Below, piece after piece: positions 34,074 through 43,720 of a stretch of 64,000 bases of DNA; the stretch's first letter is position 1, and every line of letters begins with the position of its first letter. A program made the translations under genes and the position numbers. The notes beneath the pieces are model-generated. The model saw only the letters and a list, made by a program, of their open reading frames with translations, was not told where the DNA came from and did no database searches. Origin of the DNA: Rhizobium herbae (GTDB lineage: Bacteria > Pseudomonadota > Alphaproteobacteria > Rhizobiales > Rhizobiaceae); assembly GCF_017873135.1 (NCBI RefSeq), contig NZ_JAGGJV010000006.1, forward strand, positions 432,707 to 496,706. Reading direction: 5' to 3'.

Positions 34074-35192
34074 CTAGCAAGCGGTCTGTAAAAAGCGCTC
34101 GATGCGGAAATCGTGGAGTGGCGTTTCAGTCTGCCCAAGTGCAATAAGTTCGGCCATCACGTCGCCTACGCCGGGGCCGAGTTGGAAACCGTGTCCCGAG
34201 AAACCGAAGGCGTGGAAGAGGCCGGGCGTGGTCGCAGAGGGTCCCATAATTGGCAGGCCGTCTGCCACATAGCCCTCGCAGCCTGACCAGGTGCGAATGA
34301 CGGAGACTTTTGCCAGTGCGGGTAGGAGCGGCAGCAGCATGCGAAGCTGTTGCGACAGGCTAGCCGGATCGGCCCTTGCATGGCCGGGGTCGAGCGGGAC
34401 GTGGGTGCGTTCGACCCCGCCGCCGAACACGATGTTGCCGCGCTCGACCTGACGGAGATAGCCCTCGGTGCCATCGCCGCCCCATACGCCGAGGACCGGC
34501 AGGATGCGGTGTGGCAGCGGTTCCGTGACGCCCATTTGCGGACCGCGGGCCTCAATCGGCACGGCTTCGCCGAACCGGGCGGCGATCTGAGCACCCCAGA
34601 CGCCAGCGGTGTTCAGTAGAACTTCCCCGCTGAATTGCCCCTTGGTGGTCGCCACATGGAAGCCAGAGGCGCTGTTCGTGATTGCGCCGACCTCGGCCTG
34701 CTCGACAATTTCGGCGCCGAGACGACGTGCGGCGGTCGCAAAGGCTGGTGAGATCAGGCGGGGATTGCCGCTGCCGTCCTCGGCTGAGAACGAGGCGCCG
34801 ATAGCGCTTGGGCCGACACCTGGAAAACGGCTGCGGACGTCACGCACATCCAGTTCTTCGAGGACCAGTCCCCAGGGTCTAGCCGCATCGCTGAACGAGC
34901 GCATAGAGGCAAGCCCCGTTTCACCGAACACGAGGCGCAGGTGTCCGGTCGGGCGAAACTCGACATCTTGGCCGAGCATCGCTTCGGCCTCCCGCCAGAG
35001 GCAAAGCGAGCGATAGGCCAGCGGAAGCTGAGGTAGGTAGCGGCCGCTCCGGCGGATATTGCCAAAGGACGCCACCGTCGCACCACTGCCCACGCGGTTG
35101 CGCTCGATAAGCGTGACTTTCAGCCCACGCCGGGCCAGAAAATAGGCCGAGGCCGTGCCCATCAGCCCGCCGCCAAGCACGATCACGTTCAC
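34074..35192 (-). CDS. DAO-family FAD-dependent amine/amino-acid oxidoreductase
   Basis: A 372-residue flavoprotein. The FAD motif GGGLMGTASAYFLARRG is at residues 6-22 with the matching Glu in 'VTLIERNRVGSGATVASFGN'. The C-terminus has the typical 'GYVADGLPIMGP' and 'FGFSGHGFQLGPGVG' motifs. Proteins like this are beta subunits of HcnABC/OoxAB-type opine or D-hydroxyproline dehydrogenases, or stand-alone oxidases. The start is GTG 35192 with GGGGAG ahead. It is divergent from hyuA across 210 bp and may supply the missing beta subunit for the subunits at 39480-41176. Confidence 0.85.
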   Translation of the reverse strand: MNVIVLGGGLMGTASAYFLARRGLKVTLIERNRVGSGATVASFGNIRRSGRYLPQLPLAYRSLCLWREAEAMLGQDVEFRPTGHLRLVFGETGLASMRSFSDAARPWGLVLEELDVRDVRSRFPGVGPSAIGASFSAEDGSGNPRLISPAFATAARRLGAEIVEQAEVGAITNSASGFHVATTKGQFSGEVLLNTAGVWGAQIAARFGEAVPIEARGPQMGVTEPLPHRILPVLGVWGGDGTEGYLRQVERGNIVFGGGVERTHVPLDPGHARADPASLSQQLRMLLPLLPALAKVSVIRTWSGCEGYVADGLPIMGPSATTPGLFHAFGFSGHGFQLGPGVGDVMAELIALGQTETPLHDFRIERFLQTAC

Positions 35193-35402
35193 GCAGTATC
35201 TCCCCGGTTTGACGCATTGCCCAGACTGTTGGCGGGTGAGCACCAGCAAGTCAAAGTCGGGATTGTGTGCCGCCCATAAGTGCGGCCTATGGGACGTTGT
35301 ACTGATGAGTATAAGCGGGACTTATGACCGCCGCCCATTTCGCTCTTGGACCGTGACGACCAAGCCGTGCAAGTTTTCGCCACATCAGCGAAAGGAATGG
35401 CC

Positions 35403-37490
35403 ATGGCAAGCGCGACAACTGGAACCCCGACAGAACGGGCTGGTGGCGAGGACTGGAAAGTGGGGGTCGATATTGGCGGCACCTTCATCGATTTCTGTGC
35501 GCTGGAAGCGCGGTCTGGACGCGTCGCCTCTCTGAAGGTCCTGACGACACCCGACGATCCCGGCGCGGAATTGATGACCGGGTTGACCCTGCTTGCCGAA
35601 CGGGAGGGTCTGGATCCGACCACGATCAGCCGTTTCGTGCATGGCACGACGGTCGGCATCAACACTGTCATCCAGCGACGCGGCGTTTCGCTTGCGCTTT
35701 TGACCAATGCCGGGTTCGAGGATGTCATCGAGCTGGCGCGCCTGAGAATGCCTGATGTCTATTCGCTGTTTTGCGCACGCCCTGACCAGCTGATTGCGCG
35801 CGACATGATCTTCGGCATTCCGGCGCGTCTGCGGGCCGACGGCAGCGAGGCCCGCGCGCCCGATATGGCCATTGTCGCGGAGGCCGTGACCGCCGCAAAG
35901 GCGAGTGGTGCTGCCGGGATCATTGTCTCCTTCCTGCATGCCTGGCGCAACCCCGCCCATGAGACGGCCGTCAAGCAGGAGATCGAGCGGCTGGCGCCGG
36001 ATCTGTTCGTCTTCACGTCGTCGGAGGTCTGGCCAGTCATCCGCGAATATGAGCGGACCACGACGACGATCCTGAATGGTTATGTTCATCCTCGGATCTC
36101 CGGATATCTCACCGCTCTCGAGGACAGGCTAAAGTCGCGCGGTGTCACGGCTCCGGCCCTTCTCACCAAGTCGAACGGCGGGCTGATGAATGCGGCCGAG
36201 GGCAAGCGGTCCTGCGTGCAGATGCTGCTTTCTGGAACGGCCTCGGGCGTGATCGGTGCCGCGTGGCTTGCCAGGCGCGCCGGCGAACGGCAGGTGCTGA
36301 CCCTCGACATCGGCGGCACGTCTGCAGACTTCGCGCTGATCATCAACGGCGAGCCGAAATTCGGCACCGGCGAGTTGATCGGCGAATTCCCACTGCACAT
36401 TCCGTCTGTGTCCGTCAGTTCGATCGGGATCGGCGGTGGCTCGATCGCAAGCGTCGATCAGCACGGCGTGCTGCGTGTCGGTCCGGAATCGGCGGGTTCG
36501 GTCCCTGGTCCGGCCTGCTATGGCCGTGGCGGCGTAGAACCGACGGTGACGGATGCCATGGCGGTCTGTGGTTGGCTCGGTCACAGCGAGATGGCCTACG
36601 GTCAGTTGAAGATCGATGTGGATCTGGCCCGCACTGCGGTTGCGCGACTTGCCGCCCGGATCGGCCGGCTGACGGAAGCAACCGCCCAGGCAATCCTCGA
36701 CGTTGCGATTTCGGAAATGTTCGTTGAAGTCGAAAAACTTGCCTCACGTTCGGGCGTCGACCTCCGGGACTTCACGCTGATGCCCTTTGGTGGCGGTGGC
36801 CCGATGCTGGGCGCGTTCCTTGCGCGCGAATTTGGCATGGCGAAGGTTATCGCGCCGCCCCGGCCAGGCGTCGTCTCGGCGCTAGGCGGACTGGTCGCTG
36901 ATCTGCGCGGTGACTTCATCCGCACGGTCTTTGTCCGTCTCGCAGAAACGGCACCATCCGTGTTGCTGGAAGCCCTCGACGCGCTTGTCGCAGAGGGCCA
37001 GAACTGGCTTGCCGCACAGGGGCACGAGGGTCCGGCAGACCTGAGGATCTCAGCCGATATGCGCTATTTTGGACAGAGTTTCGAGATCGAAGTGCCGATC
37101 GAGCCGGCCTGGATCCAAGACGGCGACCGTGCGGCCATGGAGACGGCATTCCATGCCATGCATGCGCACCTCTACGATTTTTCTGATCCGGATGGCGAGG
37201 TTGAACTCGTCAACCTGCGGCTTTCGGCGATTGGTGCCGGTCCTGTCCTCGAATTTCCGGTGGCGGCGAATGAGGTGGCGAGCCTTGCCTCCCCCGAACG
37301 TTTGATCCCGGTCTTTATCGGCAATGCGGTTGAGGAGATCGGCCTTTTCCGTCGCGGCGCGCTCAATCCCGGAGAACACTTCAGAGGCCCCGCAGTGGTG
37401 GCACAGGACGATACGACCTTTGCCATTCCCGCCGGTACTGACGCGCGCGTCGACTGCCACTTGAACATTCACCTCTCTTTTGCGGAGTAA
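35403..37490 (+). CDS. hyuA: HyuA-type hydantoinase/oxoprolinase subunit A
   Basis: A 695-residue subunit of the ATP-dependent N-methylhydantoinase/5-oxoprolinase family. The N-terminal Hydant_A_N domain starts 'VGVDIGGTFIDFCAL' and has 'FVHGTTVGINTVIQRRG'. The hydantoinase_A domain carries 'LTLDIGGTSADFALI' (phosphate-binding, actin-like) and 'VSSIGIGGGSIASVD'. The C-terminal part has 'ADMRYFGQSFEIEVPI'. Together with HyuB it opens a cyclic amide ring using ATP. I start it at ATG 35403, 8 bp from GAAAGG. HyuB follows by 4 bp. The exact substrate (hydantoin, N-methylhydantoin, 5-oxoproline or carboxylation of acetone-like compounds) is not set by the sequence. Confidence 0.9.
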   Translation: MASATTGTPTERAGGEDWKVGVDIGGTFIDFCALEARSGRVASLKVLTTPDDPGAELMTGLTLLAEREGLDPTTISRFVHGTTVGINTVIQRRGVSLALLTNAGFEDVIELARLRMPDVYSLFCARPDQLIARDMIFGIPARLRADGSEARAPDMAIVAEAVTAAKASGAAGIIVSFLHAWRNPAHETAVKQEIERLAPDLFVFTSSEVWPVIREYERTTTTILNGYVHPRISGYLTALEDRLKSRGVTAPALLTKSNGGLMNAAEGKRSCVQMLLSGTASGVIGAAWLARRAGERQVLTLDIGGTSADFALIINGEPKFGTGELIGEFPLHIPSVSVSSIGIGGGSIASVDQHGVLRVGPESAGSVPGPACYGRGGVEPTVTDAMAVCGWLGHSEMAYGQLKIDVDLARTAVARLAARIGRLTEATAQAILDVAISEMFVEVEKLASRSGVDLRDFTLMPFGGGGPMLGAFLAREFGMAKVIAPPRPGVVSALGGLVADLRGDFIRTVFVRLAETAPSVLLEALDALVAEGQNWLAAQGHEGPADLRISADMRYFGQSFEIEVPIEPAWIQDGDRAAMETAFHAMHAHLYDFSDPDGEVELVNLRLSAIGAGPVLEFPVAANEVASLASPERLIPVFIGNAVEEIGLFRRGALNPGEHFRGPAVVAQDDTTFAIPAGTDARVDCHLNIHLSFAE

Positions 37491-37494
37491 CGCC

Positions 37495-39483
37495 ATGTTC
37501 GACCAGACCAACCTGCGTGTCTTCGCAAACCATGTTCGGGCGGCGGCCGAGAACATGGCCTATACGCTGCAGCGCACGGCGCACTCGGCCTTCGTCAAGG
37601 AAACGGAGGACTTCACCGTCATGCTGATGAACCGCAAGGGCGAGACCTTCGGGGTGCCGATGGGGCTAGGCGCCACCTGGTATCCAGGGCTCACCTGGGG
37701 CCGGGTCATCGACATGGTCGGGGACTACAGGCCGGGCGACGTCGCCTTTACCAACGATCCCTATTCTGGCCATGTCGCAACACATGCGCCGGACACCCAT
37801 CTGTGGAAGCCCGTCTTCCATGATGGCGAACTCATTGCCTGGACCGGCGGACATATTCACAATACCGATATGGGTGGCGCTGTTCCGGCCTCGCTGTCGC
37901 GGGCACTGACGGAGATCCATCAGGAGGGTATCCGCTTTCCGCCGATGAAGCTGGTGCGGGAAGGGGTGTTCGACGAAACCATCCTGAGCATCATGACGAC
38001 CAATGTGCGCAAGCCGGATCTCAATGTCGGCGACATCAAAGCGCTGGTCGGCGCACTCAATACCGGCGAACGCAAGATCCTCGCGATGGTGCAGAAGTTC
38101 GGAAAGCAGGCCTTTCTCGAAGGCGCCGAGGCGCTTCTGGATCATGCCGAGGCGCAGGCGCGTTCCATCCTGCGGTCGATGCCGGACGGAACCTGGGAAT
38201 TTGTCGACTATGCCGATGAAGATTCGGTCGAAGCCAATCCCTGCCGCTTGAAGCTGACCCTGACAATCCGGGGAGGTGAGGCGGTACTCGACTTCACCGG
38301 TTCCGATCCGCAGCTCGGCTCTTCGCTCAACGTGCCCTCGGGTGGTGATCCGCGCCATACGATCTTGTTGGTCGGCGTCTACTACGTCCTCTACACGCTG
38401 AACCCGAACATTCTCCTGAATACCGGACTCACTCGCCCCTTCACCTGCATCGCGCCTGAGGGCAGCGTGCTCAATCCGGTGCAGCCAGCCGCGGTCGGCA
38501 TGCGGTCGCTCACCTGTGCGCGGCTCAGGTCCGTCATCTTCGGCGCTTTCAGCCAGGCCGTGCCGCAGCGGCTGCCGGCGGCACCCGCCGGCAACAATTG
38601 CATCGTCAACGTGATGACCACGGACGAGAGGACGGGGCGCACAGTGCTGGCGGCGGTCAATCCGGTGGTCGGTGGCGGTGGCGGCATGCCGCATCGCGAC
38701 GGCACGAATGGTTCGGGCGCGGATGCCGCCTATCTCAAGAACACGCCGATCGAGATCACCGAGACGGAGGTTCCAATCGAGTTCCTGCGTTATGGTCTGG
38801 CGCGCGACAGCGGCGGGGCCGGGCGCTGGCGTGGCGGTCTTGCCACCGAAATGGCCTTCAAAGTTTTTGCGCCGGGCAGCCGGATCACCGCACGCAATCG
38901 CGACCGCAGTTTCTTTCGCCCATGGGGTGTGCTCGGCGGACGGGCCGCGGGCCTTTCGGACATGGTGCTGAACCCTGGAACGGATCGCTATCTTCGGCTC
39001 GGCAATATCGACACGGCGGTGCTGCAGCCGGGCGATGTGCTGGAGATCCGGTCGGCCGGTGGCGGCGGGCGCGGCAATCCGCTCGAGCGCGAGACCTGGC
39101 GCGTCGCACGGGACGTGCAGCGCGGCTACGTTTCGGTAGAGGCTTCCGAGCAGGACTACGGGGTCGTGATCCGTCAAGGCGTCGTTGACGAGGCCGCGAC
39201 GGCCCGGCTGCGCTCCTTGGCGCCGGTCCCTGTCGCACATTTCCATTTCGGGCCTGAACGCGAGGGTTACGAGGCGCAATGGACGCCCGCCGCCTATGCG
39301 CTGCTGACGGAAATCCTTGCGGGTCTGCCGATCCATTGGCGCTTCTTTGCCAAGACCGAGATATTCCGTCGCATGAAGGACAGGGTCGGGCATGACGGCG
39401 TCGCAGCTGCCTTTGCGGAAACAAGGGCACGCTTTCAGGAAATGCCCGAGCCAAAACCCGTCACCAGGATGGCCGCCGAATGA
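37495..39483 (+). CDS. hyuB: HyuB-type hydantoinase/oxoprolinase subunit B
   Basis: A 662-residue hydantoinase_B protein. Markers are 'LRVFANHVRAAAENMAYTLQRTAHSAFVKE' at the N-terminus, 'GDVAFTNDPYSGHVATHAPD', 'GGHIHNTDMGGAVPAS' (His-rich metal site) and 'HRDGTNGSGADAAYLKNTPIE' late in the chain. Length is a little above the usual 520-600. The extra ~90 C-terminal residues ('PVAHFHFGPEREGYEAQW' onward) are unlike the core family. Its stop overlaps the ATG of the 2Fe-2S subunit gene (ATGA), so the oxidase subunits are co-translated with it. Confidence 0.9.
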   Translation: MFDQTNLRVFANHVRAAAENMAYTLQRTAHSAFVKETEDFTVMLMNRKGETFGVPMGLGATWYPGLTWGRVIDMVGDYRPGDVAFTNDPYSGHVATHAPDTHLWKPVFHDGELIAWTGGHIHNTDMGGAVPASLSRALTEIHQEGIRFPPMKLVREGVFDETILSIMTTNVRKPDLNVGDIKALVGALNTGERKILAMVQKFGKQAFLEGAEALLDHAEAQARSILRSMPDGTWEFVDYADEDSVEANPCRLKLTLTIRGGEAVLDFTGSDPQLGSSLNVPSGGDPRHTILLVGVYYVLYTLNPNILLNTGLTRPFTCIAPEGSVLNPVQPAAVGMRSLTCARLRSVIFGAFSQAVPQRLPAAPAGNNCIVNVMTTDERTGRTVLAAVNPVVGGGGGMPHRDGTNGSGADAAYLKNTPIEITETEVPIEFLRYGLARDSGGAGRWRGGLATEMAFKVFAPGSRITARNRDRSFFRPWGVLGGRAAGLSDMVLNPGTDRYLRLGNIDTAVLQPGDVLEIRSAGGGGRGNPLERETWRVARDVQRGYVSVEASEQDYGVVIRQGVVDEAATARLRSLAPVPVAHFHFGPEREGYEAQWTPAAYALLTEILAGLPIHWRFFAKTEIFRRMKDRVGHDGVAAAFAETRARFQEMPEPKPVTRMAAE

Positions 39484-39803
39484 AACTGGAAACGCAACAG
39501 CATTTCGGCGATGGGCGGATTGTCCGCCTTGCGGAGATTGACCGACCTCGCGTTCGGTTCTTCCTCAATGGTGTGGCATGCGAGACATTGGCCGGCGATA
39601 CGGTGCTGACCGCCATTCTGGCTTGCGCTCCGGCGCTCCGGCGCTCGGAGTTCGGGCCGGAGGCGCGGGCCGGCTTCTGCCTGATGGGCGCCTGCCAGGA
39701 CTGCTGGATCTGGCAGGAGGAGGGCACGCGGCTCCGGGCCTGCTCCACACCGATCGCCGAGGGAATGCGGCTGGCGACCGAGGCGCCGGAGTGCTGGCCA
39801 TGA
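39480..39803 (+). CDS. Fer2_4-type 2Fe-2S subunit (HcnA/OoxB-like small subunit)
   Basis: A 107-residue protein of the Fer2_4 group that binds one plant-type 2Fe-2S cluster. The Cys ligands are visible in 'GFCLMGACQDCWIWQEEGTRLRAC' order (C-x4-C-x2-C-x11-C). Such proteins are the gamma subunit of opine, D-hydroxyproline or sarcosine-like dehydrogenases and are always found with a FAD/BFD subunit, which is the next gene. Its TGA overlaps the ATG of that gene. Overlap with hyuB on the other side makes one coupled unit. Confidence 0.87.
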   Translation: MKLETQQHFGDGRIVRLAEIDRPRVRFFLNGVACETLAGDTVLTAILACAPALRRSEFGPEARAGFCLMGACQDCWIWQEEGTRLRACSTPIAEGMRLATEAPECWP

Positions 39804-41176
39804 CCGTGCCGCCGGCACCAGCCGTGGTGATCGTTGGCGCCGGACCCGCCGGCATCCGGGCCGCGGAATTGCTTGTTGCAGCGGGCATAAGGCCGGTCGT
39901 AATTGATGAAGGACAGAGGGCCGGTGGACAGATCTACCGCCGTCCACCGCCTGGTTTCACGCGGACGCCGCAAACGCTCTATGGCACGGACGCCAGCAAG
40001 GCGCAGGCCTTGCATATGTTGTTCGATGCCATGGTGGCCGACGGACGGGTTGACTACCATCCATTGAGCTCTGCCGTTGCCGTAGCCGACGGTGTACTTC
40101 ATGCCCTGACGCCTGCCGGTCGCTGGACCTTCCCCTATTCGCGCATGATCCTGGCGACAGGTGCCACAGACCGTCTCGCACCGGTGCCAGGCTGGCAGTT
40201 AGCCGGTGTCTACAGCCTGGGCGCAGCGCAGATTGCTTTGAAAACGCAGGGTGTGGCGCTGGGACGCAAAATCGTGCTTGCCGGTTCCGGACCGCTTCTG
40301 ACGCTGGTCGCCTTTCAACTGCTGAAGGCGGGTGCCGATGTCACGGCCGTGCTCGACACTGCGCCGCTGTCTGCACAGGTTGCAGCCTTGCCGGGCATGC
40401 TGGCGCGACCCTCGCTGGTTGTCAAAGGTTTACAGATGCGCCTGCGGCTCGGCAGGCGTTACCATGCCGGGGTCACTTTGGATGGCATCGATTGCGACAA
40501 ACGTGGACCGGTGGGCATCCGCTGGCGAGATGCGCAGGGAAGGTCCAGCGTCACCGCCTGCGACATGGTCGGCCTCGGCTGGCACCTGCGTGCCGAGACG
40601 CAGCTTGCCGGGCTTGCCGGATGCACCTTCGACTACGACGATGTCTGGGCGCAATGGCTGCCGCGAACAGACAGCCTGGGCCGCGCGGCGGACGGGCTTT
40701 ACCTTGCCGGTGATGGTGTGCGGATCCTGGGGGCGGATGGTGCGGAAATGTCTGGACGGTTGGTGGCCGCCGCCTGTCTCTCCGACATGGGCCTGCCGGC
40801 ACCCGATCTCGCATCCGACCTGCGTCGGCTAGCCCGCTACGAACGCTTTGCCCGAGCGCTGGCCCGGGCATTTCCCTGGCCGGCTGCCATGGTCCGCACT
40901 ATCCCTGACGAAACGATTGTCTGCCGCTGCGAGGGCACGACGGCCGGGGAGGTGCGCCACACAGCCACGAGAAATGGTGCAGAGGCCAACCGGGTGAAAT
41001 CGCTTGCCCGCATTGGCATGGGCCGCTGCCAGGGCCGCTATTGTCAATTGGCCGGTGCCGAACTGATTGCCGCGCAGGCCGGCATTTCGGTTTGCAACGC
41101 CGGGCGTCTTCGTGAACAGGCCCCTGTGCGTCCTGTTCCGATTGGGGCTTGGATTGGTGACGGACGGGGGGAATGA
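39800..41176 (+). CDS. FAD-dependent oxidoreductase with Fer2_BFD domain (HcnB/OoxA-like alpha subunit)
   Basis: A 458-residue flavoprotein. The FAD motif GAGPAGIRAAELL is at residues 13-25, the 'AGGQIYRRPP' motif follows, and a second dinucleotide site 'GRKIVLAGSGPLLTLVA' is central. The C-terminal domain is a BFD-like 2Fe-2S fold with Cys in 'TIVCRCEGTTAGEV' and 'GMGRCQGRYCQ'. It forms the core of three-subunit amine or opine dehydrogenases. I start at ATG 39800, coupled to the previous stop; the frame is open upstream to 39578. The DAO-family beta subunit is not in this operon. Confidence 0.9.
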   Translation: MTVPPAPAVVIVGAGPAGIRAAELLVAAGIRPVVIDEGQRAGGQIYRRPPPGFTRTPQTLYGTDASKAQALHMLFDAMVADGRVDYHPLSSAVAVADGVLHALTPAGRWTFPYSRMILATGATDRLAPVPGWQLAGVYSLGAAQIALKTQGVALGRKIVLAGSGPLLTLVAFQLLKAGADVTAVLDTAPLSAQVAALPGMLARPSLVVKGLQMRLRLGRRYHAGVTLDGIDCDKRGPVGIRWRDAQGRSSVTACDMVGLGWHLRAETQLAGLAGCTFDYDDVWAQWLPRTDSLGRAADGLYLAGDGVRILGADGAEMSGRLVAAACLSDMGLPAPDLASDLRRLARYERFARALARAFPWPAAMVRTIPDETIVCRCEGTTAGEVRHTATRNGAEANRVKSLARIGMGRCQGRYCQLAGAELIAAQAGISVCNAGRLREQAPVRPVPIGAWIGDGRGE

Positions 41177-41193
41177 ACCAACGACAGGATACT

Positions 41194-42099
41194 CTATTGG
41201 GTCGCGCTGCTCGCCTGCAAAACCTTCAGGCAGGCACTGCGCAGACAGTCTCGCATGATGGCGTGATTGGGTGTGAGCGGCCGGTCCTTGCTGGTGAGAA
41301 GGGCTACCGGGACCGTCAGCCGGGGCAGAAAGGGGCGTCGGACGAGACCCGGAAACTGTTCCCAGGGCAAGAGACCGTCGACGATTGCGACGCCGAAGCC
41401 ATCGCGCACGAAAGGCAGCGCAGTGATGGATATGTCGATCTCGATGGCCGGGTTGAACGCACTGTTTTCCGCCTCTGCGGCGCTTGCGAGTAGCTGTCCG
41501 GGAAGCGTATCGATGCGGTAGGAAATCAGCGGTTCGTTCCGGATGTCGGCAAAGCCGATTGTGTCCTTGCCGGCCAGGCGATGCCCCTCGGGCAAAATGC
41601 AAATCAGTTCGGTATTGCCGAGCGTTTCCACCTGAATTCCGTGTCGAGGAGTATTGTTCATCACGATGCCGATGGGGGCGTCGCCGCTTCGCACCATCTC
41701 GACGACATTGTCCAGCGGGGCGATCAGCGAGCGCACGACAACCTCGGGATGGACATCGCGGAAGGCTGAAAACGCTTTTGGCACGATCGCCATTGCCGGC
41801 GGTGCGGAGGCAGCGATCCGGATCAGGCCGGTGCGGCCGAAGCGCATGTCAGTCGTTCGCCGTCGCAGTGCGCCGATCTCGGCAAATATGCGTTCGGCTT
41901 CGGGATAGAGTTCTTCTGCCTCCTGCGTCGGAACCAGTTTCCCCTTTAAACGGGTAAACAGTTTGAACCCAAGTTGATCCTCGGTGTGCATGAGGATCTG
42001 GCTCAGAGCCGGTTGCGAGATGTTGAGCATCTGCGCGGCGCCCGTCACCGTTCCACAACGCATGACCATGCAGAAGACTTCGAGCTGTCGGGCTTGCAT
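41194..42099 (-). CDS. LysR-family transcriptional regulator
   Basis: A 301-residue LysR protein. The helix-turn-helix 'VMRCGTVTGAAQMLNISQPALSQI' is at residues 11-34 and a substrate-binding domain follows. I place the start at ATG 42099 behind GGAGATCTCG; the frame is open upstream to 42249. It lies 61 bp downstream of the DAO-family oxidase (minus strand) and converges on the hyuAB-oxidase operon with an 18-bp gap. It may control these genes. Confidence 0.88.
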   Translation of the reverse strand: MQARQLEVFCMVMRCGTVTGAAQMLNISQPALSQILMHTEDQLGFKLFTRLKGKLVPTQEAEELYPEAERIFAEIGALRRRTTDMRFGRTGLIRIAASAPPAMAIVPKAFSAFRDVHPEVVVRSLIAPLDNVVEMVRSGDAPIGIVMNNTPRHGIQVETLGNTELICILPEGHRLAGKDTIGFADIRNEPLISYRIDTLPGQLLASAAEAENSAFNPAIEIDISITALPFVRDGFGVAIVDGLLPWEQFPGLVRRPFLPRLTVPVALLTSKDRPLTPNHAIMRDCLRSACLKVLQASSATQ

Positions 42100-42160
42100 C
42101 GAGATCTCCTGTTTGTCCGGCGGACTAAACGCAGGGCAGCCTAGCGCCAAATGCTGTGTT

Positions 42161-43486
42161 TCAAAAGTCCGCCACTTTGCCCCATGCGGTTTGCGAGAAG
42201 CGGTTGGGATGATACGGGCGCGGATCAACCAGCGGGTCCGATCCCGCAACGATGTCGGCGATCAGATGGCCTGCGCCGGGGCCGATGCCAAAGCCGTGGC
42301 CGCTGAATCCAGCGGCCAGGATGAAGCCGGGAATGGATGGCGTCTCCCCGATAGCGGGCACACCGTCAGGGGTGGAGTCGATATAGCCGGCCCAGCTTGC
42401 TGCGATGCGGCGTCCCTTCAGGGCCGGCAGCAGTTCTGTGGCGCGCTCATAGGTCAGACGGATCGTGCCGCCATTGACGGCCGGATCGAGGATCCGCATG
42501 TGTTCCATCGGGGTCGGACGATCAAGCCGCCAGCGCGAGAGGCTTTCGTGGCCGCTGCGCACGCCTTCAAGGCCGCCCGGCGAGAGAGAGCGCCAGCGGC
42601 GCAGGAACATCGGTAGGAATTGAGCAGCAAAGCGGATCTGCTGGGCGGTTGGATCCACTCGGCCACGGCCGCTGATCGCGAGCGTATATCCACCGTCGCC
42701 GCGGCGTGTCACAGAGACACGGGCTGTGTGCAGGGCATCTGGAAGCACACCTTCCCCCGGAGCCACAGAGAGGATTGACGATCGGATGGACGCCTGGGGA
42801 AACCGGATGCCGAGCTGCCGGCAGAAAGAAGAAGCCCAGGCGCCGCCGGATAGGACTGCCGTGCCGGTGCAGATCGTACCATGCTCGGTGACCACGGCGG
42901 AAAGCCGCCCGCCCTCCGTCTCGATGCCGCGTGCAGCGCAGTTTTGAAGCACTGTCCCGCCGACCTTGAGGATCGCGCGCGCGACGGCTGGCGCGGCGCG
43001 GGACGGGTCGGCTGTGCCGTCGCTCGGCGAGAACACACCACCCTTCCAAGTGCGGCCGGTCGCCTTACCGTATTCACCAGCGGCTTCGCCATCCAGCATC
43101 TGGGTCGTCACGCCGACGGTTCGGGCGAAATCCCGCCATCGCGCCCAATTGGCCAGTTCTTCCTCGCTATTGCTTAGATAGAGAAGCCCGCAGCGGCGGA
43201 AGCCGGTGTCCTCCCCGCTCTCTTTCGCGAACTGTTCCCACAGATAGAGGCTCTTCGTCGCCATTGGCAGTTCACGGGCGTCGCGGTTTTGTTGACGGCA
43301 CCAGCCCCAATTGCGGCTCGATTGTTCGGCGCCGACGCGGCCCTTCTCCAGCAAAACAACTTTCAGGCCCCGTTTGGCGAGATAATAGGCGGTAAATACC
43401 CCGACGATACCGGCCCCGATGATGACAGCATCGGCCGAGCGGGGGAGTTCGTCTGGGCTTTCCACAAGCGTGAGCGGTGCTGGCAT
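42161..43486 (-). CDS. DAO-family FAD-dependent oxidoreductase
   Basis: A 441-residue flavoprotein. The FAD-binding motif 'AVIIGAGIVGVFTAYYLAKRG' starts near residue 20, 'SSRNWGWCRQQNRD' follows (a Cys at the flavin-attachment-like position), and the end has 'YIDSTPDGVPAIGE' and 'AAGFSGHGFGIGPGAGHL'. It resembles sarcosine oxidase beta-like, D-amino acid and opine dehydrogenase beta subunits. ATG 43486 is behind AAGGAG. It is upstream of the LysR gene on the same strand, divergent from the Lrp gene. It is the second candidate partner for the alpha/gamma subunits at 39480-41176. Confidence 0.85.
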   Translation of the reverse strand: MPAPLTLVESPDELPRSADAVIIGAGIVGVFTAYYLAKRGLKVVLLEKGRVGAEQSSRNWGWCRQQNRDARELPMATKSLYLWEQFAKESGEDTGFRRCGLLYLSNSEEELANWARWRDFARTVGVTTQMLDGEAAGEYGKATGRTWKGGVFSPSDGTADPSRAAPAVARAILKVGGTVLQNCAARGIETEGGRLSAVVTEHGTICTGTAVLSGGAWASSFCRQLGIRFPQASIRSSILSVAPGEGVLPDALHTARVSVTRRGDGGYTLAISGRGRVDPTAQQIRFAAQFLPMFLRRWRSLSPGGLEGVRSGHESLSRWRLDRPTPMEHMRILDPAVNGGTIRLTYERATELLPALKGRRIAASWAGYIDSTPDGVPAIGETPSIPGFILAAGFSGHGFGIGPGAGHLIADIVAGSDPLVDPRPYHPNRFSQTAWGKVADF

Positions 43487-43720
43487 GGGTATCGGTCTCC
43501 TTGTCGCGCAACCAGCATAACGGCTCGTCCGCACCAAGGGTGCCGCACATACCAGTTGTGCAGCAGAAGATTCCGTGACGACATATCAATGCGGATGATC
43601 GTGCCGGGCTCATCTGCGCAGAATGGAATAGACACGTTCTGCCATGGTGTTAAGCTCGATTGAGGAAATCTGCAGCATAAAATTCCGCCAATTTTCGGCG
43701 CTTATCGGGGAGATAAATGG

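Noticed and set aside
37666..39393. 575-codon open frame on the minus strand opposite hyuB
   Set aside because: Antisense of hyuB, which has complete family motifs and coupled neighbours. The minus-strand product is Arg/Asp-rich and featureless.
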